This document shows positions 16,257 to 24,370 of a stretch of DNA of 64,000 nt, in pieces. Each line of letters opens with the position of its first letter. The first letter of the stretch is position 1. The position numbers were made by a program, and so were the translations under genes. The notes beneath the pieces are model-generated. The model did no database searches, had not been told where the DNA came from, and was given only the letters and a program-made list of their open reading frames with translations. The stretch comes from Marinilabilia salmonicolor JCM 21150 (GTDB taxonomy: Bacteria > Bacteroidota > Bacteroidia > Bacteroidales > Marinilabiliaceae), in contig NZ_AJKI01000022.1 in the NCBI RefSeq assembly GCF_000259075.1, forward strand, positions 49,589 through 113,588, given 5' to 3'.

Positions 16257-16987
16257 ATAAGCTGGTCAAAATCAATTTCTTCCTGGGCTGATTCCACCAA
16301 GCGTGTATTTTCACAACGAATGGTTCGTCCGGGAAATTTCTTGATCAACCCGTAATTGTGTGTTGCCATGATAACAGTTTTTGACTCTTCCTTGCAAATA
16401 TGGTGGAGCAATTCCAGCAAATCATCCGACGTATCCGGATCCAGATTACCGGTAGGCTCATCAGCCAGTATCAGGTCGGGTTTATTGAGCAACGACCGGG
16501 CGATACCGATCCGTTGTTGCTCACCTCCCGATAATTGGTGCGGCATTTTGTATCCTTTATGCACCATATCCACCTTCGACAATACATCTCTGATTTGATG
16601 ATCCATATCGGTCTGGTTCTTCCAACCTGTAGCCTTCAACACAAAATGAAGGTTATCATATACATTCCGGTCCGTCAGTAATTGAAAATCCTGAAACACA
16701 ATCCCCATCTTTCTTCGAAGATAAGGGAGCTGACGATTTTTCAACATTTTCAGGCTGTAGCCGGCAACAAAACCATAGCCATCAGAAAAAGGGAGATCTC
16801 CGTAAAAGGTCTTCAGCAAGCTGGATTTTCCACTCCCGACCCTGCCAATCAGATATACAAATTCTCCAGGTTTGACCTCCAGATTAACATCTCTGAGAAT
16901 GATGTTCTCTTTTTGACGCACCAAACCATCGGAAATTTCTACAATATTTCCTTTTTTATTGACCACCGGTTGCGTTTCTTTTGCCAT
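16250..16987 (-). CDS. ftsE: Cell-division ABC ATPase FtsE
   Basis: The ATPase of the FtsEX complex, which in other bacteria controls peptidoglycan hydrolases at the septum. Walker A is GRVGSGKS at 48-55, the signature LSGGEQQRIGIARSLLNKPD about 147-166, Walker B LILADEPTGNLDPD directly after, and the switch His lies in MATHNYGLI. The 245-residue length is typical of Bacteroidetes FtsE, which has a short N-terminal extension (MAKETQPVVNKKGN). FtsX is not adjacent. The last codons and stop lie in a repeat array, so the C-terminal residues may vary between strains. Confidence 0.9.
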   Translation of the reverse strand: MAKETQPVVNKKGNIVEISDGLVRQKENIILRDVNLEVKPGEFVYLIGRVGSGKSSLLKTFYGDLPFSDGYGFVAGYSLKMLKNRQLPYLRRKMGIVFQDFQLLTDRNVYDNLHFVLKATGWKNQTDMDHQIRDVLSKVDMVHKGYKMPHQLSGGEQQRIGIARSLLNKPDLILADEPTGNLDPDTSDDLLELLHHICKEESKTVIMATHNYGLIKKFPGRTIRCENTRLVESAQEEIDFDQLIQ

Positions 16988-17111
16988 GAACTCGTTACAT
17001 TAATGAATTAATTGCTTTATTAATCAGGTTGCAATCCCGATCGTTAAAGATAAATGAGAAATTACATTTATCAAAAATAACCGTTTTTCCCGACTTTATA
17101 TACGGACTCTA

Positions 17112-17254
17112 TTTGGTGCCAGCAAGAAAACTTAGTTTTTCTCAGTGCTTGATTCCAAAAGTTCAGGTTGAAGACTTGTCCTATTTGAAAATCAAGGCGT
17201 TTACTTTCGTAAATAACTGTTTTCAGAAATTGATCTTTCCGGGCAAGCACTATT
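17112..17254. repeat. Long-hairpin repeat, copy 1 (arm type 3, short tip)
   Basis: About 143 bp with imperfectly inverted ends (TTGGTGCCAGCAAGAAAAC and, on the other strand, TAGTGCTTGCCCGGAAAG). The tip is the palindrome TTTACTTTCGTAAA. It abuts copy 2. The related copy is at 19645-19786. Confidence 0.65.
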
Positions 17255-17455
17255 TAGTCTCTGTCCATAAACTAAGCGTTTTTCACGTGTTTGAACTAGA
17301 AAATTCAAATTCAAGGCGTGTAAAAAATCTAAACCGCAGTCCCGAAGTAGCTTTTGTAAGGTTTTTTGAACAAAAAACCAACAAAAAGCACAATCGGGAT
17401 GAGGATTTAGATTTTGAGCAACAACGCAGAAGTTGGACTTTATAGACAAACACTA
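17255..17455. repeat. Long-hairpin repeat, copy 2 (arm type 2, long tip)
   Basis: Ends are TAGTCTCTGTCCATAAAC and, inverted, TAGTGTTTGTCTATAAAG. Arms contain AAAATCTAAACCGC and ATTTAGATTTTGAGC. The 66-bp tip (17338-17403) is a hairpin from TCCCGAAGTAGC to GCACAATCGGGA centred on GGTTTTTTGAACAAAAAACC. The right end supplies the TAG stop codon of the neighbouring aminotransferase gene. Confidence 0.8.
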
Positions 17456-18646
17456 TTTAAGAGCTGCCAAAGCTTCTTTAATACGCCGCATAGCCTCTAC
17501 CAACAATTCATCGCTGGTGGCATATGAAAAACGGATGCAGTTTTCATTACCGAAAGCTGTTCCACTTACCGTTGCCACATAAGCATGCTCAAGAAGATAA
17601 AAGCTCAGATCCCCTGCATTTTCAATGGTTTTCCCGTCGAAACTTTTCCCAAAAAACGCACTTACATTGGGGAACAGGTAAAATGCACCAGCCGGATTAT
17701 TGACTTTAAGACCGGGAATATCATTGGCCAGCTTTACCACCAACTCACGTCTTCTGCGAAAGGCTTCCACCATATCATTGGTATAATCCATAGGTCCATC
17801 AATGGCCGCCAGTGCTGCCTTTTGAGAAACCCCTGAGGTCCCGGAAGTATATTGTCCCTGCAAACGTGAGCAAGCAGCAGCAATCCAGGCCGGAGCGGCC
17901 ATATATCCTATGCGCCATCCGGTCATGGCAAATCCCTTGGAAACACCATTTATAATAATTACCCGGTCCTTAATAGAAGGAAACTCGGCCAATGAATGAT
18001 GGGGTTCCTCATAATTGATGTATTCATATATCTCATCTGAAATAATAAATACATGAGGATGTTGTTCCAATACGGCAGCCAGCGCCTTTAATTCTGCAAG
18101 AGAATAAACACTTCCTGTTGGATTGGAAGGACTGTTTAGCAAAAGCACTTTTGTTTTCGGAGTAATGGCCTCCTCAAGCTGGCGGGGAGTCATTTTAAAG
18201 TCCTGATCTATGCCTGCATAAACAAAAACCGATTCCCCTCCGGCTAACTGAGCCATGGCAGGATAGCTCACCCAGTAAGGAGAAGGAATAATTACTTCGT
18301 CACCCTCGTTTACCAGCGCATAAATAGCATTGGACAGGGATTGTTTTCCGCCTGTTGATACTACAATTTGTGATGAAGAATATTCCAGGTTATTGTCTCT
18401 TTTCAATTTGGCAGCAATGGCATCCCTCAACTCGGGAATTCCCGGAACCGGAGTATAATGAGAGAAATTATCTTCAATAGCCTTGATAGCAGCCTCTTTC
18501 ACATGCGGAGGTGAAGGGAAATCAGGCTCTCCCAAACTCAGGTTAATGATATCTTTCCCCTGCTCACGCAACTCTCTGCTTCGTTGCGCCATCGCTATAG
18601 TTTCTGATTCAGGCAACCGGGCCAGTCTGTCTGATAATTGTTCCAT
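17453..18646 (-). CDS. Class I PLP aminotransferase, aspartate aminotransferase type
   Basis: A fold-type I aminotransferase close to bacterial AspB enzymes. Visible are LSLGEPDFPSPPHVKEAA, the substrate region YTPVPGIPELRDAIA, NSPSNPTGSVYS, the DEIYEY segment with the PLP-ring Asp and Tyr, the PLP lysine in GVSKGFAMTGWRIGY, and RFSYATSDE with the carboxylate-binding Arg. I chose the ATG at 18646 (MEQLSDRLARLPESETIAMA); an ATG nine codons upstream is possible. Length of about 397 is normal. The stop codon is formed by the terminal repeat, so the last residue borders mobile-looking DNA. Likely aspartate or broad-range transamination. Confidence 0.93.
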   Translation of the reverse strand: MEQLSDRLARLPESETIAMAQRSRELREQGKDIINLSLGEPDFPSPPHVKEAAIKAIEDNFSHYTPVPGIPELRDAIAAKLKRDNNLEYSSSQIVVSTGGKQSLSNAIYALVNEGDEVIIPSPYWVSYPAMAQLAGGESVFVYAGIDQDFKMTPRQLEEAITPKTKVLLLNSPSNPTGSVYSLAELKALAAVLEQHPHVFIISDEIYEYINYEEPHHSLAEFPSIKDRVIIINGVSKGFAMTGWRIGYMAAPAWIAAACSRLQGQYTSGTSGVSQKAALAAIDGPMDYTNDMVEAFRRRRELVVKLANDIPGLKVNNPAGAFYLFPNVSAFFGKSFDGKTIENAGDLSFYLLEHAYVATVSGTAFGNENCIRFSYATSDELLVEAMRRIKEALAALK

Positions 18647-18969
18647 ATTATGTATCTTTTTTATATTCGGCAAAGCCGTTAAAGCATATTTTTCATTCTT
18701 TATGGTATCAGGTTAAGAATGAATGCACAAAAATAGTCTTTTTTTGCACCTGACAAGGTTAAGGATATTTAAGGTTAGGAATCAATAGTGTCCTAAACAT
18801 TTTTCCAAAAGGGATTTCATCCATTAAACCCTGAATTACTTTTTTGTCTTGATACAAAAAAGCCCGTCAGTACTTTCAATATATTTATTAAGAACGGAAT
18901 TGATTAAGAATATTTATACAATCAGAAAATCATTAACTTTGTTCACCGAGATACAAAAGTTGATGAAAA
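18647..18969. other. Divergent intergenic region
   Basis: No gene is seen. An A/T palindrome CTTTTTTGTCTTGATACAAAAAAG lies at about 18839 and a promoter-like element at the right end; nothing else stands out. Confidence 0.4.
18912..18941 (+). promoter_or_regulatory. Possible Bacteroidetes-type promoter
   Basis: TAACTTTG at 18934-18941 matches the -7 consensus TAnnTTTG; a weak TTTA lies about 19 bp upstream. It would start transcription some 20 bp before the small membrane protein gene. Confidence 0.4.
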
Positions 18970-19494
18970 ATGAATAATACTGAATTACTTCTGATATTTG
19001 CTCCGATCATTCTGATCGTGGTTTTCACACTGGTTTTAGTCAAATGGTTTCTGGATCATGAATCAAAAAAAAGACGGCAGGAATTCCTGATGGCCAACAG
19101 GCACCAACTTCTGACACAACGGCTTCAGGCTTTTGAACGCTTCACATTGTTTTTGGAACGCATATCGCCCGAGTCTCTTGTTTTGCGTGAACAACAAAAA
19201 AATATGAATGCATTTCAATTACAAAGTCATTTACTTAAAACCATTCGTACCGAATTCAATCACAATCTGGCCATGCAGGTTTATATTCCTCCCCAAACCT
19301 GGGAACAAATTAAAAAGGCACGCGAAGAGGTCTCCCGGCTCATTAACACCGCTTCAACCCAGGTTCCCCCCAATGTCCCCTCATTCGAATTGGGACGACG
19401 AATTATCGAGGATGCGGGAGCCACTGCCAACCAGGCCGTAAGCAAAGCTTTGGAGAGCATGCGGAAAGATATTGATGAACTCAGCACCAGATAA
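18970..19494 (+). CDS. Small membrane-anchored protein (174 aa), DUF7935-like
   Basis: One N-terminal transmembrane helix at about 6-27 (LLLIFAPIILIVVFTLVLVKWF), then a charged stop-transfer (DHESKKRRQEFL) and a helical cytoplasmic body containing LTQRLQAFERFTLFLERISPE and a C-terminal segment rich in Ala and Ser. It resembles the DUF7935 group seen across Bacteroidetes, function unknown. Standalone gene with a promoter-like element upstream; the stop codon touches a hairpin repeat (copy 3). Coding status is secure from composition and the clear topology. Confidence 0.75.
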   Translation: MNNTELLLIFAPIILIVVFTLVLVKWFLDHESKKRRQEFLMANRHQLLTQRLQAFERFTLFLERISPESLVLREQQKNMNAFQLQSHLLKTIRTEFNHNLAMQVYIPPQTWEQIKKAREEVSRLINTASTQVPPNVPSFELGRRIIEDAGATANQAVSKALESMRKDIDELSTR

Positions 19495-19495
19495 G

Positions 19496-19623
19496 TAGTG
19501 TCTGTCCATAAAGTACCACTTGCTTCGTTACGCTTACCGCCAAAATACTCATTTACGTAAGTAAACTGCGCTTTTGGCGACTTTGCAAGCCTTGCAATTG
19601 GCACTTTCTGATCAGACACATGA
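19496..19623. repeat. Long-hairpin repeat, copy 3 (arm type 1, short tip)
   Basis: Left end TAGTGTCTGTCCATAAAGT, right end (inverted) TGTGTCTGATCAGAAAGTGC. Arms carry CGTTACGCTTACCGCCAAAA and its complement; the tip is TTTACGTAAGTAAA where longer copies have the 66-bp hairpin. It starts one base after the stop codon of the small membrane protein gene. Confidence 0.75.
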
Positions 19624-19644
19624 TTAATTTATAGCCGGGCACAA

Positions 19645-19786
19645 AATGGTGTCCTCAAGAAAACTTAGGTTTTCCAAATGTGCATACAAGAAGGCAGCAA
19701 ATGAAAGGCTTGAGATGACTAAAAAAACAGGAGTTTACTTTTAGCAAATGACTGTTTTGAAAATTGTCATTTTCTTGCAAGTACTA
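19645..19786. repeat. Long-hairpin repeat, copy 4 (arm type 3, decayed)
   Basis: Shares TGGTGTCCTCAAGAAAACTTAG and AAATGACTGTTTTGAAAATTG-like blocks with 17112-17254 in the same order. The tip palindrome is degenerate. As at 17112-17455, a type 3 copy sits next to another copy. Confidence 0.6.
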
Positions 19787-19790
19787 AGAA

Positions 19791-19822
19791 AAAAGGCTGT
19801 CTCCGGTGAACGGAAACAGCCC
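19791..19822 (-). terminator. Rho-independent terminator of the flavodiiron protein gene
   Basis: The stem GGGCTGTTTCCG/CGGAGACAGCC (minus strand, small internal mismatch) is followed by TTTTTTC; it lies 57 bp after the flavodiiron stop codon. Confidence 0.8.
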
Positions 19823-19878
19823 TGGTCTTAAAAGGAAAAGAAAAGAAGCTTTTCATTATTCCTCAACAACATGTGAGG

Positions 19879-21081
19879 TTATCCCTCTCTGTCATCTTTC
19901 AGTTTAATGGCAATAGCTTCTCCGAGTTTACGGCACTCGTCATATTTTTGTTTCTTTAATGCATGTTTTTCTTCCACAGGGGAACCAATAATTTCCCATT
20001 TAAGGTCTTCACCAAACTCCTTCAACCTTTTTGCGGCAGTTCCGGCCCAGGTAAAGGATCCCAAAACCCCCAGATAATGATCTTTCACTGCCATATGCTT
20101 CAGCTTATTCACCAAAGCCTCCATATTGGGATGAAGCTCATTGCTGTATGTGGGACTTGCCAGCACCAACGCCTTATACTTAAAAATATCTGAAATGATA
20201 TAGGACGAATGTGTTTTGGAAACATCATAAATCCGGATATCCCTGATGCCCTGCTCTGCAATTGCCCTGGCGGTTACCTCTGCCATTTCTTCAGTGTTCC
20301 CGTACATAGATGCAAAAGCTACCACAACACCTTCCTGCGTTTTATGACTGCTCCAGTCATCATACATCTTCAATACCTCGGGGATGTGACTACGGATAAT
20401 GGGTCCGTGAGTGGCTGCAATCATTTTTATATCCAGGGCACTGAGTTTTTCGAGCGCTTTCTGTACCGGACTTCCGTACTTACCCACAATATTGGAGTAG
20501 TAACGCCGCATCTCATCATGAAACCATAAAAAATCCATTTCATCATCAAAAACGCCTCCATCCAGAGTTCCAAAACTGCCAAATGCATCGGCCGAGAAAA
20601 GAATTTTCTGTGTCTGTTCGTAGGTCACCATCGTTTCGGGCCAGTGAACCATCGGTGCCAGATAAAACTGAAGCTTATGTTTTCCCAGATCCAGTTCATC
20701 TCCCTCTTTTACCTCCACCAGATTTTCTGTTATTCCAAAAAAGCCTTCCACCATGGGAAGTGTTTTCTTGTTACCCACGATTTGCATATCGGGATAAAGC
20801 TGACGTATGATATTTACCGACCCTGCGTGGTCCGGCTCCATATGATTTATCACCAGGTAATCAACAGGTTTATCACCGATAACAGCATGAATTTTCTTCA
20901 GAAACTTCTCCACCTGACCTATCTCAACAGTATCCAGAAGCGCAACCTTATCGTCGTTAATGAGATATGAATTGTATGCCACTCCACGGGGAAGGGGCCA
21001 CATGTTTTCAAAAAGTTCTGTTCGTCTGTCGTTTACACCAATGTAAAAAATATCCTCGGATAATTGTACTGGCTGATACAT
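19879..21081 (-). CDS. FprA-type flavodiiron protein (400 aa)
   Basis: An A-type flavoprotein reducing O2 to water or NO to N2O, protecting anaerobic or microaerophilic cells. The metallo-beta-lactamase-like diiron domain shows NHMEPDHAGS (the H-x-E-x-D-H iron motif) near residues 80-90 and further ligands in PMVHWPETM and ATHGPIIRSH. The flavodoxin domain starts near 253 (VVAFASMYGNTEEMAEVTAR) with the FMN phosphate loop. No rubredoxin domain is fused, so an external donor is needed. It lies 40 bp downstream of a SPOR lipoprotein gene on the same strand and has its own terminator. Confidence 0.95.
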   Translation of the reverse strand: MYQPVQLSEDIFYIGVNDRRTELFENMWPLPRGVAYNSYLINDDKVALLDTVEIGQVEKFLKKIHAVIGDKPVDYLVINHMEPDHAGSVNIIRQLYPDMQIVGNKKTLPMVEGFFGITENLVEVKEGDELDLGKHKLQFYLAPMVHWPETMVTYEQTQKILFSADAFGSFGTLDGGVFDDEMDFLWFHDEMRRYYSNIVGKYGSPVQKALEKLSALDIKMIAATHGPIIRSHIPEVLKMYDDWSSHKTQEGVVVAFASMYGNTEEMAEVTARAIAEQGIRDIRIYDVSKTHSSYIISDIFKYKALVLASPTYSNELHPNMEALVNKLKHMAVKDHYLGVLGSFTWAGTAAKRLKEFGEDLKWEIIGSPVEEKHALKKQKYDECRKLGEAIAIKLKDDREG

Positions 21082-21121
21082 AATTAAATACAGTTGATTT
21101 ATTAAATAAAGTTCTTTACAG

Positions 21122-21601
21122 TTATTGCTTTCTGATCAACAGCCACACATCTGCATATTTAGGATAATTGCGTCGTATGGCAGCTATATTATTTCTTGCG
21201 GGTTGTTCCTCATTATAGGCGGCCACTGACACCCTGAACAATCCGTTTTCATTCTCCAGAATTACCGGCACAAACCCTTCATCAATCAATTCAGTTTTGT
21301 AATTACGTGCATTGTCGATATAGCGGAACGAACCAATAATCACATAATAGCGAAAAATGGTCTCGGTGGTCTCCTCCACATCCACTGTTTTTACCTTTTC
21401 TTCCCGCACCACAATCGCAGGCTCGGATGCATCTTCAGTTTCCTCTCTCACAACCGGTTGTACATCTTCCCTGACTTCAATACCATCATCCTTCACTCCC
21501 TCTGCATAAGGAGAAGAAGCCATTTTGGAGGATCCTTTTCGCATTGAAGCACAGGAGGAAAGCATCAACGCAGCCATTGAAATAAAAAATATCTTTCTCA
21601 T
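21122..21601 (-). CDS. SPOR-domain lipoprotein (159 aa)
   Basis: The signal peptide MRKIFFISMAALMLSSC ends in a lipobox at Cys17, so the product is an outer-membrane or periplasmic lipoprotein. Residues about 35-75 are an acidic, Val/Glu-rich linker. The C-terminal about 75 residues form a SPOR domain (YYVIIGSFRYIDNARNYKTE, then LFRVSVAAYNEEQPARNNI), a fold that binds denuded peptidoglycan at division sites. It is probably co-transcribed with the flavodiiron gene, though no functional link is obvious. Confidence 0.88.
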   Translation of the reverse strand: MRKIFFISMAALMLSSCASMRKGSSKMASSPYAEGVKDDGIEVREDVQPVVREETEDASEPAIVVREEKVKTVDVEETTETIFRYYVIIGSFRYIDNARNYKTELIDEGFVPVILENENGLFRVSVAAYNEEQPARNNIAAIRRNYPKYADVWLLIRKQ

Positions 21602-21608
21602 CAGTATA

Positions 21609-21698
21609 TAATTTATCTAAGTTATTGGTCCGATGGAACTCACATGTAAGGAATTTATACATTCTCTTTTGTGGCATCCCTTGCCATGCTCGTTTCAT
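21609..21698. repeat. ATGAAACGAGCATGG family repeat, copy 1
   Basis: About 90 bp running ATTTATCTAAGTTATTGG, GATGGAACTCACATGTAAG ... TTGCCATGCTCGTTTCAT. Same order of blocks as at 27660-27750 and 40152-40242. A short related palindrome (ATGGAACCCGTCC, then GGACTCGTTCCAT) follows at about 21725-21760. Confidence 0.8.
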
Positions 21699-21966
21699 TC
21701 GGTTAAAATTTAAGTATAAATCTAATGGAACCCGTCCCGAGCATTCAGGACTCGTTCCATCGCTCAAAATTCTATTCCCCGGACTTTTCATTTTCTATGC
21801 CGGCGACTGCAAGTTCCCTGCAAAACCGGCTTTCAAAGAACGGCATCAAAATTGCAAAAAAAATCATTGGAAACAAACAAAAAGTTCCGTCACCCATTTA
21901 TTATAAAGTTGTATTTTTACGGCCCTTTTTGTTACCATAGAACACAATTTATCATATTTGAAAACA

Positions 21967-23043
21967 ATGGGTTTAAAACAATCAACCAAACGAAATAAGA
22001 AAAACGGACGAAAACTAATCATATTTTTTGTCGTTGTTTCTATTGTTATAGCTTCTGGGGCATGGCTGGCACTGAGTTTTCAACAGAAAATATTTGCGCC
22101 TAACGTTGTACTTGATAGTAAAAAAGCAGAAAGTTTTTATGTCCCTACCAACACCACTTTTGAGGATGTAAGTGGATTGTTAGAGATTTCAGGATTCCTT
22201 AAGAACACCGAATCATTTGTATGGCTGGCAAAAATAAAAGAATATCCGGAAAGAGTGAATCCGGGACATTACCTGCTCAGGGACGGTATGAGTAATAATG
22301 AATTGGTGAACATGCTCCGGGGCGGATTGCAAACCCCCGTCAAACTGACCTTCAATAATGTGAGAACCAGTGAAGAACTTGCAGGCAAGGTTGCACGAAT
22401 CATAGAAGCAGACTCTTCATCTCTATTAAAGGCTCTCCGCGACACCAGTTTATTAAACCAATACGGATTTTCCCCGGCAACTGTACCTGCCATGATTATT
22501 CCCAATACCTATGAAATTTGGTGGAATACGGATGCAGAAGAATTTATCGCACGCATGCACAGGGAATACAACCAGTTCTGGAACGAATCCAGACTGGAAA
22601 AGGCCGATAAATCGGGGATGACACCAACAGAGGTGGCCACTCTTGCCAGTATTGTGGATGAAGAGACGGTAAAAAGTGATGAAAAAGCAACGGTGGCAGG
22701 CTTGTACATCAACAGATTGGACAAGGGCATCCGCTTGCAGGCCGATCCCACCATAAAATTTGTTCTTGGGGATTTTACAATAAACAGAGTCTTATCACGC
22801 GACCTGGAGATTGATTCTCCTTACAACACCTATATGTACCGGGGACTTCCCCCCGGCCCCATCCGTTTCCCATCTGTATCGGGCATTGAGGCAGTTTTAA
22901 ATCATGAGGACCATGACTATTTATATATGTGTGCCAAAGATGATTTTTCGGGATATCACAATTTTGCCAAAACGTTGCGTCAGCATAACATCAATGCTGC
23001 AAAATACCGGAGAGCGCTGAGTCAAAGAAGAATCTGGCGGTAG
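21967..23043 (+). CDS. mltG: Endolytic murein transglycosylase MltG
   Basis: Cleaves nascent glycan strands in the periplasm and limits chain length. A short basic N-terminus (MGLKQSTKRNKKNGRK) precedes one transmembrane helix at about 20-40 (IIFFVVVSIVIASGAWLAL). A LysM-like region follows, then the YceG catalytic domain with the Glu in TLASIVDEETVKSDEKATVA and ADPTIKFVLGD, PYNTYMYRGLPPGPI. The ATG at 21967 was preferred over an upstream TTG. Length of 358 is normal. It is convergent with murB, a second peptidoglycan gene. Confidence 0.93.
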   Translation: MGLKQSTKRNKKNGRKLIIFFVVVSIVIASGAWLALSFQQKIFAPNVVLDSKKAESFYVPTNTTFEDVSGLLEISGFLKNTESFVWLAKIKEYPERVNPGHYLLRDGMSNNELVNMLRGGLQTPVKLTFNNVRTSEELAGKVARIIEADSSSLLKALRDTSLLNQYGFSPATVPAMIIPNTYEIWWNTDAEEFIARMHREYNQFWNESRLEKADKSGMTPTEVATLASIVDEETVKSDEKATVAGLYINRLDKGIRLQADPTIKFVLGDFTINRVLSRDLEIDSPYNTYMYRGLPPGPIRFPSVSGIEAVLNHEDHDYLYMCAKDDFSGYHNFAKTLRQHNINAAKYRRALSQRRIWR

Positions 23044-23245
23044 TGTAATAAACCTTAAATTGGGGTAGTCACTTGCAATAACAGGTACTTTAGGGAGGTT
23101 TGGCGGAAGAAACCGAAGTAATCTAAACAGGTAAAACCAAATTTCTCCAGACAATAATGTTTGGAAAATTAAGGGGCTTTACACTTGTATAAGGCAGGTC
23201 AAGACTTTCAAAGAGAAATATCAAAAAATAAGAGAAAACCCACGA

Positions 23246-24256
23246 TCATAAAAAATTGACTTCAGGATATAGCTGTATGCCAAAGGTGGAAAACACATCC
23301 TCCTGAATCGCCTTTGCCAGACCGGCAATTTCGCTGCCTGTAGCATGACCGCGATTGATTAACACCAGTGCCTGCTTCTTGTGAACCCCGGCATTTCCAA
23401 ACTCACGGCCTTTCCAGCCGGCCTTTTCAATCAGCCAGCCGGCCGGCACTTTCACTTTTTCCCCGTTTTGTAGCACATATCCGGGTATTTCCGGCCATTT
23501 CTTCTGTAATTGCTGATAAGAGGAGGCCTCTACCACAGGATTTTTAAAGAAGCTTCCGGCATTTCCAAATTCATCGGGTTCCGGTAATTTTTCTTTCCGA
23601 ATGTCCACAATCGCATTTCTGATGTTCCCAAGAGAAAGGCCCCCAAGACGACTCACCTGTTCTCTAACTGCCCCATAATCGAGCGAAAAAGCAGGCTCTT
23701 TAGACAATTTAAGAATCACCCCAGTCACTACTACCTTGTTTTTCAACGGCCCTTTAAAAATACTATACCGATACTCAAAATCACACTCTCCCCGGGATTT
23801 CCGAAAGGGCGAACCATCCTCCAGCATCACGCCTTCCACAGACTCCACCACATCGGCAACTTCCACACCATAGGCTCCGATATTCTGAACAGGTGCAGCA
23901 CCTGCATTTCCCGGAATGTAGGAAAGGTTTTCAATTCCCCCTAACCCGTTCTCTACCGCCCATTGCACACAAGTGTCCCACTCCTCGCCTGCTGCAAAAC
24001 GAACCAGCACCTTTTTTTCATCCTCTGCGATAATTTCTATTCCCTTCAGTTCGGGGGACAATACAATCCCTTCATAATCTCTGGTAAAAAGAAGATTGCT
24101 TCCGCCACCAATTACCAGAATCTGACCTTTCGAATGTCCCTGAGCAAGCCAGGTGCTCAGTTCTTTTGAATTTTCAAATACAAAAAAATCTTTTGCTTTT
24201 ACATCAAGCCCAAAAGTATTTCGTTTTTTAAGAGAATAATTGGTATAGTGTTGCAT
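23246..24256 (-). CDS. murB: UDP-N-acetylenolpyruvoylglucosamine reductase
   Basis: The NADPH/FAD enzyme making UDP-MurNAc, the second committed step of peptidoglycan synthesis. The FAD-binding region shows VIGGGSNLLFTRD and LSYIPGNAGAAPVQNIGAYG; the substrate domain shows FEYRYSIFK and the proton-donor Ser in NAGSFFKNPVV. At 336 residues it is a type I MurB. Probably monocistronic, 114 bp downstream of the exopolysaccharide kinase start and on the same strand. Confidence 0.96.
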   Translation of the reverse strand: MQHYTNYSLKKRNTFGLDVKAKDFFVFENSKELSTWLAQGHSKGQILVIGGGSNLLFTRDYEGIVLSPELKGIEIIAEDEKKVLVRFAAGEEWDTCVQWAVENGLGGIENLSYIPGNAGAAPVQNIGAYGVEVADVVESVEGVMLEDGSPFRKSRGECDFEYRYSIFKGPLKNKVVVTGVILKLSKEPAFSLDYGAVREQVSRLGGLSLGNIRNAIVDIRKEKLPEPDEFGNAGSFFKNPVVEASSYQQLQKKWPEIPGYVLQNGEKVKVPAGWLIEKAGWKGREFGNAGVHKKQALVLINRGHATGSEIAGLAKAIQEDVFSTFGIQLYPEVNFL

Positions 24257-24370
24257 TAAATAAGGAGAGTTGTGTTTTACAAAAACAGAACCTGATTCCT
24301 GGTTTTTTTACCAGTCAGGTCGAATTATTTTTCTCGCCAAAGAAAAAAGGAATGAAAACTTCCGGACAAC

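Noticed and set aside
17029..17449. Open frames on both strands over the ftsE-aminotransferase gap
   Set aside because: They follow the hairpin repeats and have no protein-like composition or start context.
21486..21791. Open frame across the SPOR gene start and a repeat
   Set aside because: It is antisense-free but made of repeat sequence and overlaps the SPOR lipoprotein signal in another frame.
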